Shown: in pieces, positions 1 through 7,937 of the stretch | How positions within the stretch are numbered: the first letter of the stretch is position 1 | Layout of the letters: every line of letters begins with the position of its first letter | NCBI RefSeq assembly: GCF_900108245.1 | Contig: NZ_FNUY01000002.1 | Coordinates: 1-64,000, forward strand | Direction: 5' to 3' | Source of the DNA: Allobosea lathyri | GTDB lineage: Bacteria > Pseudomonadota > Alphaproteobacteria > Rhizobiales > Beijerinckiaceae | DNA length: 64,000 bases | Translations under genes and position numbers: made by a program | Notes under the pieces: model-generated | What the model was told of the DNA's origin: nothing | Database searches by the model: none | What the model saw: the letters and a program-made list of their open reading frames with translations, nothing else

Positions 1-213
1 AGCGAGGACCCTTACGACCAGGCGGTCGCGGTGGTCCTGCGCGACAAGAAGGCCTCGACCTCCTACATCCAGCGCCGCCTGCAGATCGGCTACAACCGCG
101 CCGCCTCGATCATGGAGCGGATGGAGAACGAGGGCATCGTCGGCCCCGCCAACCACGCCGGCAAGCGCGGGATCCTCGTCGAGACCGGCCGCGCCCGCGA
201 GGATGAGGATTGA
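1..213 (+). CDS. ftsK: DNA translocase FtsK, C-terminal fragment
   Basis: The frame is open from the window edge to a TGA at 211-213; only the last 70 residues are present. They form the winged-helix gamma domain of FtsK/SpoIIIE, which reads KOPS sequences and guides the motor toward dif: the [10 protein letters not shown] opening, the [17 protein letters not shown] recognition helix and the [14 protein letters not shown] turn are all typical. FtsK itself is an inner-membrane hexameric ATPase acting at the septum. The gene begins outside the window, so nothing can be said about its start or promoter. Confidence 0.95.
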   Translation, partial: SEDPYDQAVAVVLRDKKASTSYIQRRLQIGYNRAASIMERMENEGIVGPANHAGKRGILVETGRAREDED

Positions 214-298
214 GGTGCTGCGCCCTATCGCCTGCGCGTCGGCAACGCCGCCTGTCTGTGTCGTTGGCACAAGCGTCAGCGGTGATCATGGCACGCAA

Positions 299-326
299 TG
301 GGCCCGCCCCTTGCGGAGCGGGCCCA
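299..326. terminator. Hairpin between convergent ftsK and the DUF1236 gene
   Basis: A 9-bp perfect stem (TGGGCCCGC / GCGGGCCCA) encloses a 10-nt loop, between the ftsK stop at 213 and the end of the minus-strand gene at 342. There is no T-run on either side, so it is a weak intrinsic terminator at best and may only protect transcript ends. Confidence 0.5.
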
Positions 327-341
327 ACCGCAAATTTCAGG

Positions 342-758
342 TCAGTTGATGATCTGAACGATCCGACGCGTCTTGGGTTCGACCAGGACGGTTCGGTTGT
401 TGACGACGGTGTAGCGGTACTGGGTTTCGCCGAATTCGCGCGGAACTTCGCGATAAGTTACGCCCCTTTCCGGCAGCACCGCTCCCACTGCGACCGGCTC
501 GGCGTAGGTGTAGGACGGAACGCGCTGTTCGACGACATAGCTCTGGAAGCGCGGGGTCTGATCGCCGATAATACCGCCGACAACCGCACCGCCCACGCCG
601 CCGACCACCGCGCCTACGGGACCGCCGACGATCGCGCCGCCAACTGCGCCTGTCGCCGCGCCACCAGCTGCGCCGCCCTGCGCCCCTTGAGGGTTCTGCG
701 CGAAGGATGTCGCCGGAATCAGTGCAAGAACGGTCACAAGAGCAAGTTTCTTCATCAT
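342..758 (-). CDS. DUF1236-type secreted protein with glycine-rich region
   Basis: 138 residues. I start at the ATG at 758 because AGGAG sits 7 nt upstream (766-770); the longer frame from 794 lacks a ribosome site. Residues 1-20 are a classic signal peptide (MMKKLALVTV...TSFAQ). Residues 25-65 are a Gly/Ala/Val repeat (GGAVGGAIVGGPVGAVVGG) like the glycine-zipper segments of outer-membrane-associated proteins. The C-terminal part ends in YTVVNNRTVLVEPKTRRIVQIIN, the hallmark of the DUF1236 family common in Rhizobiales. The function of that family is unknown; location is probably periplasm or outer membrane. It is a monocistronic gene facing ftsK. Confidence 0.85.
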   Translation of the reverse strand: MMKKLALVTVLALIPATSFAQNPQGAQGGAAGGAATGAVGGAIVGGPVGAVVGGVGGAVVGGIIGDQTPRFQSYVVEQRVPSYTYAEPVAVGAVLPERGVTYREVPREFGETQYRYTVVNNRTVLVEPKTRRIVQIIN

Positions 759-891
759 GATCGGTCTCCTTTTAGATGACAGAACTTGCAGCAAAACGAT
801 ATCGGCGCAAAAAGGTTCCCCGCATGAGTTTCAGGGCGCATTTCTCATTCGCCGACAGCAGTCGAGCAACCTGTCGCGGAGTTGCTTTTGC

Positions 892-1143
892 CTAGATGTC
901 GCTTTGCGCAATACCTAGTTTTTGCCAGAGCTGCGTCTTGTCGAGGCATGAGACGTCATACGTCACTTGCTTGCCTTTCAACTCCGCGCGCGTGGCGAAT
1001 TGCCTGGTCATCGCCTTCGTTATGTCATCGATCCGGGATTCGCATGATTCGAGAGTTGTAAAACCCATGTCGCTGATCCGAGAAGCCGTGCATGTCGGCT
1101 CACCTGATACGCAGGCCATAATGAGCATCGTAAAGGCATCCAT
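892..1143 (-). CDS. Small hypothetical protein
   Basis: 83 residues from the ATG at 1143, which has GGGAG 8 nt upstream; the frame extends to 1191 without a better start. The N-terminus (MDAFTMLIMACVSGEPTC) is hydrophobic for only about 11 residues, and cysteines lie at about 11, 17, 33 and 64. Small proteins with this pattern, a short hydrophobic lead followed by a Cys-containing loop and a basic helix, are frequent unknown genes in Rhizobiales. I do not recognise a named domain. It stands alone between two intergenic gaps. Confidence 0.65.
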   Translation of the reverse strand: MDAFTMLIMACVSGEPTCTASRISDMGFTTLESCESRIDDITKAMTRQFATRAELKGKQVTYDVSCLDKTQLWQKLGIAQSDI

Positions 1144-1309
1144 GAATTCACTCCCGAAGCAGCGCTGAACCAGGGACCTCAATCCGGTCAAATGTGACGC
1201 TTCATAGTTACCCTGGGGTTACCGAAGCACCGGATGTGCTTGCGAGCAAAATCCAGGCCAGTACGCGTGAGCGGCTCCGCTGCTGGCGCGGTCGAGGAGC
1301 GACTGCGCA

Positions 1310-2587
1310 TCAGCGCTCGCGCAGCCAATCCATCATCTGATAGCGCCAATAGGTCGCCTGCACCGCGACGGTGCCGAATACGCCACCGTTCCAGACAAGA
1401 CCGAAGGGCGCGAACAGCCGATGGCGATCGCTGGTCTGCAGAATGCCCTCGGCAACGACGCGACCGCCAATCGCCGTGGTGTTCAGTCCGTGGCCGCCGA
1501 AGCCGAGGCAATGCCAGACATGCGGGCTGAGCTGGCCGATCTGCGGCATCAGATGGCGCGCATAGGACATCAGGCCCGACCATGCGATCTCGACCTTCAG
1601 CCCTTCGAGCTCGGGATAGGTCGAGATCATCGTCCGGCGCAACAGGGCGGCGAGGTCATGCGGCTCGCTCGTGCGGGTGGTGATGCGGCCACCCCAGAGC
1701 AGACGCTGCCCGCCATCGATGAGACGGTAGTAATCCCCGGCCCGGCGGTCGTCGCTGACGGCTGCGCGCGTGGCGACGGCCTTGCCGATCAGCTCGGGTG
1801 CCGCCTCGGTCGTCAGCACATAGGTCGCGATCGGCAACTGGCTCGCGCGCAGTTTTGGCACGATCGTGTCGGTGTAGCCGCCACAGGCGAACACCACCTG
1901 GCGCGCGCGCACCTCGCCCGATGCGGTGACGAGACGTTTCTGAGGACCGGCGAGTTCTGCCGAGACGACCCGCGATCCCTCGACGATACGACCGCCCCGC
2001 ATTTCAATGGCGTCCGCCAGGGCGCGTGCATAGTTCAGCGGATGAATATGGAAGGAGTGCGGGTCGAACAGCGCCTGATGGTATTTCGAGGAGCGCAGGA
2101 CGTCGCGAACCTGTTCCGTCGGCCAGAAATCGACGCCGTGACCGTGGTCCTCCGCCAGCCGGTCGCGGGCCCGCTTGAGGCTGTCGCCGCTGTCATATCT
2201 GACGACGCCGATCTTGCCGGGCCGCGGGTCGGCACTGCCGATATCGAGTTCGCGGATGTTGTCGGAGACGATGCGCATGCCTTCGATCGAAAGACCGTAG
2301 AGTTCGCGTGCTTTCGCTTCGCCGATGGCAGATGCGATCGAGGCATGGCTGCGCGCATAGCCCGGCCCGACAAAGCCGCCATTGCGGCCCGATGCCCCCC
2401 AGCCGACCGCCTCGGCCTCGAGTACGATGACCGAGCGCCTTGCCTGCGCAAGCTCATAGGCGCAAGTGAGGCCGGCGAGCCCGCCGCCGACGATACAGAC
2501 ATCGACTTCGGAGCGGCCCTGCAGCGGGAGCCTGCCCTTGGTCGTGGCGGCCGTGCGGGCATAGAAGGTATCGGGATAGGTCAGCAT
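1310..2587 (-). CDS. FAD-dependent oxidoreductase, DAO/PuuB-like
   Basis: 425 residues from the ATG at 2587 (MLTYPDTFYARTA), which matches how PuuB-like proteins begin. The frame also offers a TTG at 2638 whose bases overlap the stop of the upstream permease, so a longer coupled start is possible. A Rossmann FAD site is visible near residues 30-60 (VCIVGGGLAGLTCAYELA, then VLEAEAVGWGASGRNGGF). The C-terminal LGFGGHGLNTTAIGGRVVAEGI is the second flavin contact of this family. Relatives oxidise primary or secondary amines and amino acids (for example gamma-glutamylputrescine or sarcosine-like substrates). As the last gene after an amino-acid importer it probably oxidises an imported substrate; the substrate itself cannot be read. 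Confidence 0.85.
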   Translation of the reverse strand: MLTYPDTFYARTAATTKGRLPLQGRSEVDVCIVGGGLAGLTCAYELAQARRSVIVLEAEAVGWGASGRNGGFVGPGYARSHASIASAIGEAKARELYGLSIEGMRIVSDNIRELDIGSADPRPGKIGVVRYDSGDSLKRARDRLAEDHGHGVDFWPTEQVRDVLRSSKYHQALFDPHSFHIHPLNYARALADAIEMRGGRIVEGSRVVSAELAGPQKRLVTASGEVRARQVVFACGGYTDTIVPKLRASQLPIATYVLTTEAAPELIGKAVATRAAVSDDRRAGDYYRLIDGGQRLLWGGRITTRTSEPHDLAALLRRTMISTYPELEGLKVEIAWSGLMSYARHLMPQIGQLSPHVWHCLGFGGHGLNTTAIGGRVVAEGILQTSDRHRLFAPFGLVWNGGVFGTVAVQATYWRYQMMDWLRER

Positions 2588-2634
2588 GGTGCCCGGCAAG
2601 GCCCTTGTCGGAAGGAGAGGCGAGGCAGCCCGGC

Positions 2635-3756
2635 TCAATGTGCCGGACTGCGATCATGATCGGTCTTGAGTCGTCGCTCGAGGAAGCGGCTATAGGACCC
2701 CATGCCGTAGCTGAACAGGGCATAGACCAGCGCAGCGAAGACATATCCCTCCATCACCGCGATACCCTGCCAGTTCGGGTCGCGCAGCGACGCACGGACG
2801 GTGTCGAGGAAGTCGAGCAGGCCGATGATGGTGACCAGCGTGGTGTCCTGGAAGAAGCCGATGAAAATGTTGACCAGCGGCGGAATCACGATCTTCAGCG
2901 CCTGCGGCAGGATGATCTTGCGCATCGACAGCCAGTAGCCGAGGCCAAGCGCCGCGGCCGCCTCGTGCTGGCCCTTCGGGACCGCCTGCAGCCCGCCCCT
3001 GACCGTCTCGGCGATATAGGCCCCGGCGAAGATGATGATCGCGGTCTGCGCCCGCAGGAGTTTGTCGACGGTGATGCCATCGGGCATGAACAGCGGCAGC
3101 ATCACCGAGGCCATGAACAGGATCGAGACCAGCGGCACGCCGCGGACGACCTCGATGAAGATGATGGCGATGACCTGGATGGCCGGCAATTTCGAGCTGC
3201 GCGCCAGCGCCAGCACCACGCCGAGCGGAAAACCGAACGCCAAGCCGACCGAGGACAGCATGAAGGATAGCGGCAGGCCACCCCAATTGGTGGTGCTGAC
3301 GACGGGCAGGCCGAACACGCCGCCATACATCAGCGCGCCGCAGATCACCGGCACGGCCAGCCAGAGCCATAACAGCCGCCGCGACCAGAAACGCGGGATC
3401 ATCGAGACGATCATCGCGCCGAGGAACAGCGCGACCGCAAGCGCCGGTCGCCAATGCTCGTCGTAAGGGTAGAAGCCGAAGATCATGAAGCGCAGCTTCG
3501 CCGCCAGGAAGGGCCAGCAGGCGCCGGACCCGGCCTTGCAGGCTTGCGGCCCGCCTTCCAGCACCGCGCGCGTCACGAGCCAGCCCCAGGCGGCGGTGAG
3601 CAGGCGATACATCAGCCACAGGCAGGCGAGCGTGATCACGGCGTTCATCGGCGTGCCCAGGAAGGGCTTCACCCGGGCTGTCAGCGCGCGCCCGCGCGGC
3701 GGCGGCAGATCCTCCCGCGCCAGGTTGAGTGTCTCCATTTCCGCGACGCTGGCCAT
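2635..3756 (-). CDS. aapM: Amino-acid ABC transporter permease, AapM-like
   Basis: 373 residues. The ATG at 3756 lies 1 nt beyond the aapQ stop, with GGAG inside the end of aapQ; an upstream in-frame start at 3786 would overlap aapQ and is less likely. Several membrane segments are present, and the cytoplasmic EAA loop of the His/Glu/Gln permease family is clear around residues 260-290 (GLQAVPKGQHEAAAALGLGYW ... LPQALKIVIPPL). The long N-terminal half with extra membrane spans is characteristic of AapM/BztC. It forms the membrane channel with AapQ in the inner membrane. The gene is the third of a minus-strand operon; aapP, the ATPase that usually comes next, is absent. Confidence 0.93.
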   Translation of the reverse strand: MASVAEMETLNLAREDLPPPRGRALTARVKPFLGTPMNAVITLACLWLMYRLLTAAWGWLVTRAVLEGGPQACKAGSGACWPFLAAKLRFMIFGFYPYDEHWRPALAVALFLGAMIVSMIPRFWSRRLLWLWLAVPVICGALMYGGVFGLPVVSTTNWGGLPLSFMLSSVGLAFGFPLGVVLALARSSKLPAIQVIAIIFIEVVRGVPLVSILFMASVMLPLFMPDGITVDKLLRAQTAIIIFAGAYIAETVRGGLQAVPKGQHEAAAALGLGYWLSMRKIILPQALKIVIPPLVNIFIGFFQDTTLVTIIGLLDFLDTVRASLRDPNWQGIAVMEGYVFAALVYALFSYGMGSYSRFLERRLKTDHDRSPAH

Positions 3757-3757
3757 C

Positions 3758-4930
3758 TCAGCGCTCCACCAGCGCGACGCGGGCATTGTACCAGTTCATG
3801 AACAGGGAGATCGTGATCGACATGCTCAGATAGACCAGCATGAAGATGGCGATGCCCTCGATGGCCTGACCCGTCTGGTTCATCGTGGTGTTGGACACCA
3901 TCACGAGGTCGGGATAGCCGATGGCGATGGCGAGTGACGAATTCTTGAAAGTCGACAGATAGGAACTGGTGAGCGGCGGCACGATCACGCGCAGCGCCTG
4001 CGGCAGCACGACGAGCCGCATGGTCAACCTGTCGCGCAACCCGACCGCGCGCGCGGCCTCCCATTGGCCGCGCCCGACTGAAAGAATGCCGGCCCGCACG
4101 ACCTCCGCGATTCCAGCCGAGGCGGACAGGCCAAGGCCAACCAGCAGCGCCGTGAACTCCGGAGTGACCTGGACACCGCCGGTGATGCGGAACCGGCCTT
4201 TTTCCGGCCAGTTGACCACGAGATCGGGCTGAAGAAGCAGGATCGCCAGCAGGGGAGGTCCGAGAAGCGCTACGAGGATGAGCGGCCATGCAGTCTCGCT
4301 TTGCCCGGAGGCGACGCGCCTGCGGCGCAGCATCGAGGCCGTGAAGAACCCCAGTACGATGCCCAAAATCACAGCGACGAGCACGCCGGTATGCGCCGGC
4401 GACCAGCGCAGCGACGGAACGATCAGTCCGCCATTGCTGAGGAAGACCTCGGGCAAGGGCTGCCACGCCTCGCGCACGGGCGGGAACACCGCAACGATCA
4501 GCGCGTACCACAGGAACAGGTAGAGCAGCAGCGGCACGTTGCGCAGCGCCTCGACATAGATCAGCGCGAGGAAGGCCAGCAGCGGATTGCGCGACAGCCG
4601 GGCGATGCCGACAAGCAGCCCGAGCAGCGTCGAAAGCGTGACCGCGAAGATCGACACCCAGATCGTGTTGAAGATGCCGACGAGCAGTGCCCGCGCGTAA
4701 GTGTCGCTGGAATCATAGCTGATGAACGACTGGCTGATGACAAAACCAGCGGGCCGCGAGAGATAGGCAAAGCCGGTGGCGATGTTCTGCTCGGCCAGTT
4801 TGCGCGAGACGTTGCCGAACAGATAGAGCCCGACGCCGACGACGAATGCCACGGCGACGACCTGGTAGAGCACGGCGCGCACGCGCACATCGTAGAGCAG
4901 CCGCACCGGACTGGATGCAGAGGAAGCCAT
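3758..4930 (-). CDS. aapQ: Amino-acid ABC transporter permease, AapQ-like
   Basis: 390 residues, close to the usual AapQ/BztB length. The N-terminal membrane span around residues 20-42 is followed by a periplasmic stretch containing SQSFISYDSSDTYARAL, then the permease core. The EAA motif is at about 285-315 (ILSVGRGQWEAARAVGLRDRLTMRLVVLPQALRVIVPPLTSSY). It partners AapM to move amino acids delivered by AapJ. The aapJ stop lies about 85 nt upstream. Confidence 0.93.
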   Translation of the reverse strand: MASSASSPVRLLYDVRVRAVLYQVVAVAFVVGVGLYLFGNVSRKLAEQNIATGFAYLSRPAGFVISQSFISYDSSDTYARALLVGIFNTIWVSIFAVTLSTLLGLLVGIARLSRNPLLAFLALIYVEALRNVPLLLYLFLWYALIVAVFPPVREAWQPLPEVFLSNGGLIVPSLRWSPAHTGVLVAVILGIVLGFFTASMLRRRRVASGQSETAWPLILVALLGPPLLAILLLQPDLVVNWPEKGRFRITGGVQVTPEFTALLVGLGLSASAGIAEVVRAGILSVGRGQWEAARAVGLRDRLTMRLVVLPQALRVIVPPLTSSYLSTFKNSSLAIAIGYPDLVMVSNTTMNQTGQAIEGIAIFMLVYLSMSITISLFMNWYNARVALVER

Positions 4931-5015
4931 CGAGCTGTTCCAGGCTGGAGGGCCGCCGGCAACGGAGCGCTGCCGGCGGTCTCAGGTCAAACGAGGGAAC
5001 GCACGCTGGCTATGA

Positions 5016-6047
5016 TCACCGGAATGGTGGCGAGTAGAGCAGGCCGCCCTTGTTCCAAAGCTGGTTTGGGCCGCGGGTGAGGCCCAGCGCGGTCTTCTCG
5101 CCGAGGCTGCGCTCGAAGATCTCGCCGTAATTGCCGTTCTGCTTGATGATGTTATAGGCCCATTTGTTGTCGAGATTCAGCATCTTGCCGAGATCGCCGT
5201 TGACGCCGAGCATGCGCTGGACCTCGGGATCCTTGCTCTTCAGCTGCTCGTCGACATTGTCCTTGGTGACGCCATATTCCTCGGCCGCGATCAGCGTGTT
5301 GACCGACCAGGAGACGATGTCGCGCCAGTTGCTGTCGTTCTGGCGAACGACGGGCGCGAGCGGCTCCTTCGAGATCGTTTCCGGCAGGATGATGAACTGC
5401 TTGGGATCGTTGGCGACGGCGCGCACCGAGGCGAGGTCGGAACGGTCGGTGGTGATGACGTCGCAGCGGCCCGAGAAGAAGGCGTTGCGCCATTCATTGT
5501 TGTCCTCGAAAACCACCGCCTCGTATTTGATGTTGCGCGGCTTGAAATAGTCCTCGAGGTTCTGGAGCGTCGTCGTTCCCGGCAGCAGGCAGATCGCAGC
5601 CTGCGACAGCTCCGAGGCGTTCTTGACGCCGAGCTTGGTCGAAACCATCAGACCCTGCCCATCGTAGAAAACGATCGGCGCGAAATCGAGACCGAGCGAG
5701 TTGTCGCGCGAAAAGGTCATGGTCGTCTGGCGCGAGAGCACGTCGATCTCGCCCGATTGCAGCGCCTGGAAGCGGATATTGGTGTTGAGTGGGACGAACT
5801 CGACCTTGTCGGGGGCTCCGAAGACAGCGGACGAGACTGCACGGCAAACATCCGTGTCGAACCCCTGCCGCACGCCCTTGTCGTCGGCATAGGAATAACC
5901 GGCCGAACTCGGGGACACCCCGCAAAGCAGCTTGCCCCGCTTCTTGACGGTATCGAGCGTCGCCTGTGCCGAGGCTGGCCCCGCGAAGACGGCAAATACG
6001 GCGGCAGCGATACCAAGCGCAGCAATTTTAGTGATCATCTTCGGCAT
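5016..6047 (-). CDS. aapJ: General L-amino-acid-binding protein, AapJ-like
   Basis: 343 residues. GGGGAG upstream supports the ATG at 6047. Residues 1-27 are a signal peptide (cleavage after PASA). The mature part is an amino-acid-binding protein of family SBP_bac_3: LDTVKKRGKLLCGVSPSSAGYSYADDKG and GFDTDVCRAVSSAVFG are diagnostic, and RSDLASVRAVANDP is typical of AapJ/BztA. It binds a broad range of L-amino acids in the periplasm. It is the first gene of the operon and faces a 300-nt region shared with the divergent amidohydrolase gene. Confidence 0.95.
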   Translation of the reverse strand: MPKMITKIAALGIAAAVFAVFAGPASAQATLDTVKKRGKLLCGVSPSSAGYSYADDKGVRQGFDTDVCRAVSSAVFGAPDKVEFVPLNTNIRFQALQSGEIDVLSRQTTMTFSRDNSLGLDFAPIVFYDGQGLMVSTKLGVKNASELSQAAICLLPGTTTLQNLEDYFKPRNIKYEAVVFEDNNEWRNAFFSGRCDVITTDRSDLASVRAVANDPKQFIILPETISKEPLAPVVRQNDSNWRDIVSWSVNTLIAAEEYGVTKDNVDEQLKSKDPEVQRMLGVNGDLGKMLNLDNKWAYNIIKQNGNYGEIFERSLGEKTALGLTRGPNQLWNKGGLLYSPPFR

Positions 6048-6347
6048 TGTTCACTCCCCTGGGCCCGCCTTTTTTCCGGCGTGTGGAAGCGAGCCTATTG
6101 ACGGCCGAAAACAACTTCAAGTGTCCTGGCTTGCACGGTCGTCATGCGGTGGAACCCCGTTCCATCTACACCGGCAAGGTGCTGCAATCTTCTGTGAAGA
6201 CCGGGCGCCAGCAAGGGAATCCATCGCGAGCATTGCCAAACCAGATCGTCACTGAGGATTCTCGGAATCCGCAGTAAACCGATACTTTCTTCTGCAAGGG
6301 CCGGCGACGAATGCCGTTCCGCAATAAACGAATGGGGCAGGAAACGA
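6048..6347. promoter_or_regulatory. Divergent intergenic region, aapJ / amidohydrolase
   Basis: 300 nt without a gene. It must hold promoters for both outward-facing operons. The one clear structure is a perfect 15-nt dyad at 6150-6164, TGGAAC-CCC-GTTCCA, a plausible operator. I see no TTGTCSGACAA site here, so the amidohydrolase may not be controlled like the thiolase that follows it. Confidence 0.5.
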
Positions 6348-7820
6348 ATGGGTCAGGACATGAACAACGACCAGGGGCAGGTCACGACGACGGTCATCCG
6401 GAATTGCGACTGGATCGTCGCTTGGGACGCCGCCACATCATCACATGTCTATCTGGAGAACGCGGATTTCGCCTTCGCCGGCAACGAGATCATCCATGTC
6501 GGGCCGGGCTACCCGGGAACGGCGGAGGTCGAGCAGGACGGCCGGGGCGTGATGCTCATGCCCGGCTTCGTCAATATTCATAGCCATCCGGGCCATGAGC
6601 CGGGCTGGAAGGGCATGCTGGAGGAGTTGGGGAGCAGGCGCCTCGGGCAGAGCTCGCTGTACGAATTCATGCCGGTGTTCAATATCGGTCCGAAATACGC
6701 ACGCCATGCCTGCCGGGTGGCGATCTCGGAACTGCTGCGCAGCGGCGTGACCACCATCTGCGATCTCGCAGCGCCTCGCGAGGATTGGGTCGGCGATTAC
6801 GAACCAACGGGCATTCGCGCCGTTCTCTGGGCCATGCATCGCTCGGGCGCCTGGCGGACTCGCAACGGGCATTCCGTCGAGTACGATCTGGACACCGAGC
6901 GGGGCGACCGGCTGATGCTGGAGGCCATCAAGGTGGCCGACGACGCGAGCAAGCATCCCAGCGGGCTGATCAGCGGCTATTTCGGCCCGGCACAGATCGA
7001 CACCTGCACTGAGGGCCAGATCATGGGGGCTCTCGAAGCCGCGCGGGAGCGGGGCCAGCCTATCCAGATCCATGCCGCACAGAGCATCGTGGAGTTCCAG
7101 GAAATCGTCCGCCGCACCGGCTGCACGCCGATCGAATGGCTCGAGAAGATCGGCGCGCTCGGTCCCGACACGGTGATCGGGCACTGCATCTTCCTCAACG
7201 ACCATCCATGGCTGCATTGGCCGCAGGGCAATGATTTCCAGCGGCTGGTCGAGAGCGGCGCGCAGGTCGCCCATTGTCCCGTCGTCTTCGCGCGCCGGGG
7301 CATCGCGCTGAATACGCTCGCCCGCTATGTCGATGCGGGGATTCCCGTCGGCATCGGCACCGACAGCTTTCCGCACAACATGCTGGATGAGCTGCGGATG
7401 GCTTGCTACGCCGGCCGCATCGTTGCGGGCAGCTTCACCGCAGCGCCGACGTCATACGCCTTCAGCGCCGCGACCCATGTCGGCGCAGACATCATTCGCC
7501 GGCCCGATCTCGGCCGCCTGGCCGTCGGCTGCAAAGCCGATTTCTCCATCGTCGATATGGGCAATCCCTATATGCAGCCGGATTACGACCCGATCCGCAG
7601 CATCGTCTATTCCGCGAATGATCGCGCGATCCGCGACGTCTACGTGGACGGTCGGCAGGTCGTCGCCAACGGCCAGCTGCTTCACTTCGACATCGGGAAC
7701 GATATCGAGATGCTTCGTCAGGGGCAGCGGGACGTCATCAAGACGGCAGCTGAGCGGGATTGGGCCGGACGGCAGATCGAGGAGCTCACACCTCGCGTCT
7801 ACGCGATTAAAAAGAGCTGA
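6348..7820 (+). CDS. Metal-dependent amidohydrolase, TrzA/AtzA/GuaD-like
   Basis: 490 residues; AGGA 6 nt before the ATG at 6348 supports this start. The fold is the amidohydrolase superfamily: the HxH metal site is in GFVNIHSHPGHEPGW (His78, His80), a further metal or catalytic His is in QIHAAQS, another in VIGHCIFLNDH, and the catalytic Asp in GIGTDSFPHNM. The C-terminus carries the usual beta-sandwich return (GRLAVGCKADFSIVDM). Members hydrolyse deaminatable or dechlorinatable rings and amides. It heads the plus-strand run that continues with acyl-CoA enzymes and a branched-chain-type importer, so it may open or deaminate the imported substrate. The precise substrate cannot be inferred. 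Confidence 0.88.
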   Translation: MGQDMNNDQGQVTTTVIRNCDWIVAWDAATSSHVYLENADFAFAGNEIIHVGPGYPGTAEVEQDGRGVMLMPGFVNIHSHPGHEPGWKGMLEELGSRRLGQSSLYEFMPVFNIGPKYARHACRVAISELLRSGVTTICDLAAPREDWVGDYEPTGIRAVLWAMHRSGAWRTRNGHSVEYDLDTERGDRLMLEAIKVADDASKHPSGLISGYFGPAQIDTCTEGQIMGALEAARERGQPIQIHAAQSIVEFQEIVRRTGCTPIEWLEKIGALGPDTVIGHCIFLNDHPWLHWPQGNDFQRLVESGAQVAHCPVVFARRGIALNTLARYVDAGIPVGIGTDSFPHNMLDELRMACYAGRIVAGSFTAAPTSYAFSAATHVGADIIRRPDLGRLAVGCKADFSIVDMGNPYMQPDYDPIRSIVYSANDRAIRDVYVDGRQVVANGQLLHFDIGNDIEMLRQGQRDVIKTAAERDWAGRQIEELTPRVYAIKKS

Positions 7821-7858
7821 TTGCCCTCCGCTGCGTGCGCATACAGCAAAGCTGTTGA

Positions 7859-7869
7859 TTGTCCGACAA
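7859..7869. promoter_or_regulatory. FadR-family operator TTGTCCGACAA, copy 1
   Basis: An 11-bp perfect dyad (TTGTC-C-GACAA) 68 nt upstream of the thiolase start. It fits the known FadR-subfamily GntR consensus TNGTNNNACNA exactly. The same word recurs before four other genes of the acyl-CoA cluster. Confidence 0.7.
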
Positions 7870-7870
7870 C

Positions 7871-7886
7871 CCGACATTAATGTCGG
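7871..7886. promoter_or_regulatory. 16-bp palindrome beside operator 1
   Basis: CCGACATTAATGTCGG is a perfect 16-bp inverted repeat starting 1 nt after operator copy 1. Its arms contain the TGTCGG half-site of that operator, so it may be an auxiliary binding site for the same regulator or the target of a second one. Confidence 0.5.
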
Positions 7887-7937
7887 CCGTGTCGCAATCG
7901 ACGCGCATGCCCTTGCGCAAACGTTACGGAGTGATCG

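Noticed and set aside
2588..2638. TTG start extending the oxidase by 17 residues and overlapping the AapM stop
   Set aside because: The ATG at 2587 matches family starts better; kept only as an alternative because coupling cannot be excluded.
1421..2659. 412-codon plus-strand frame
   Set aside because: It lies opposite the FAD oxidoreductase; the translation is rich in Arg/Asp/Ala without any domain and the minus-strand gene has complete family motifs.
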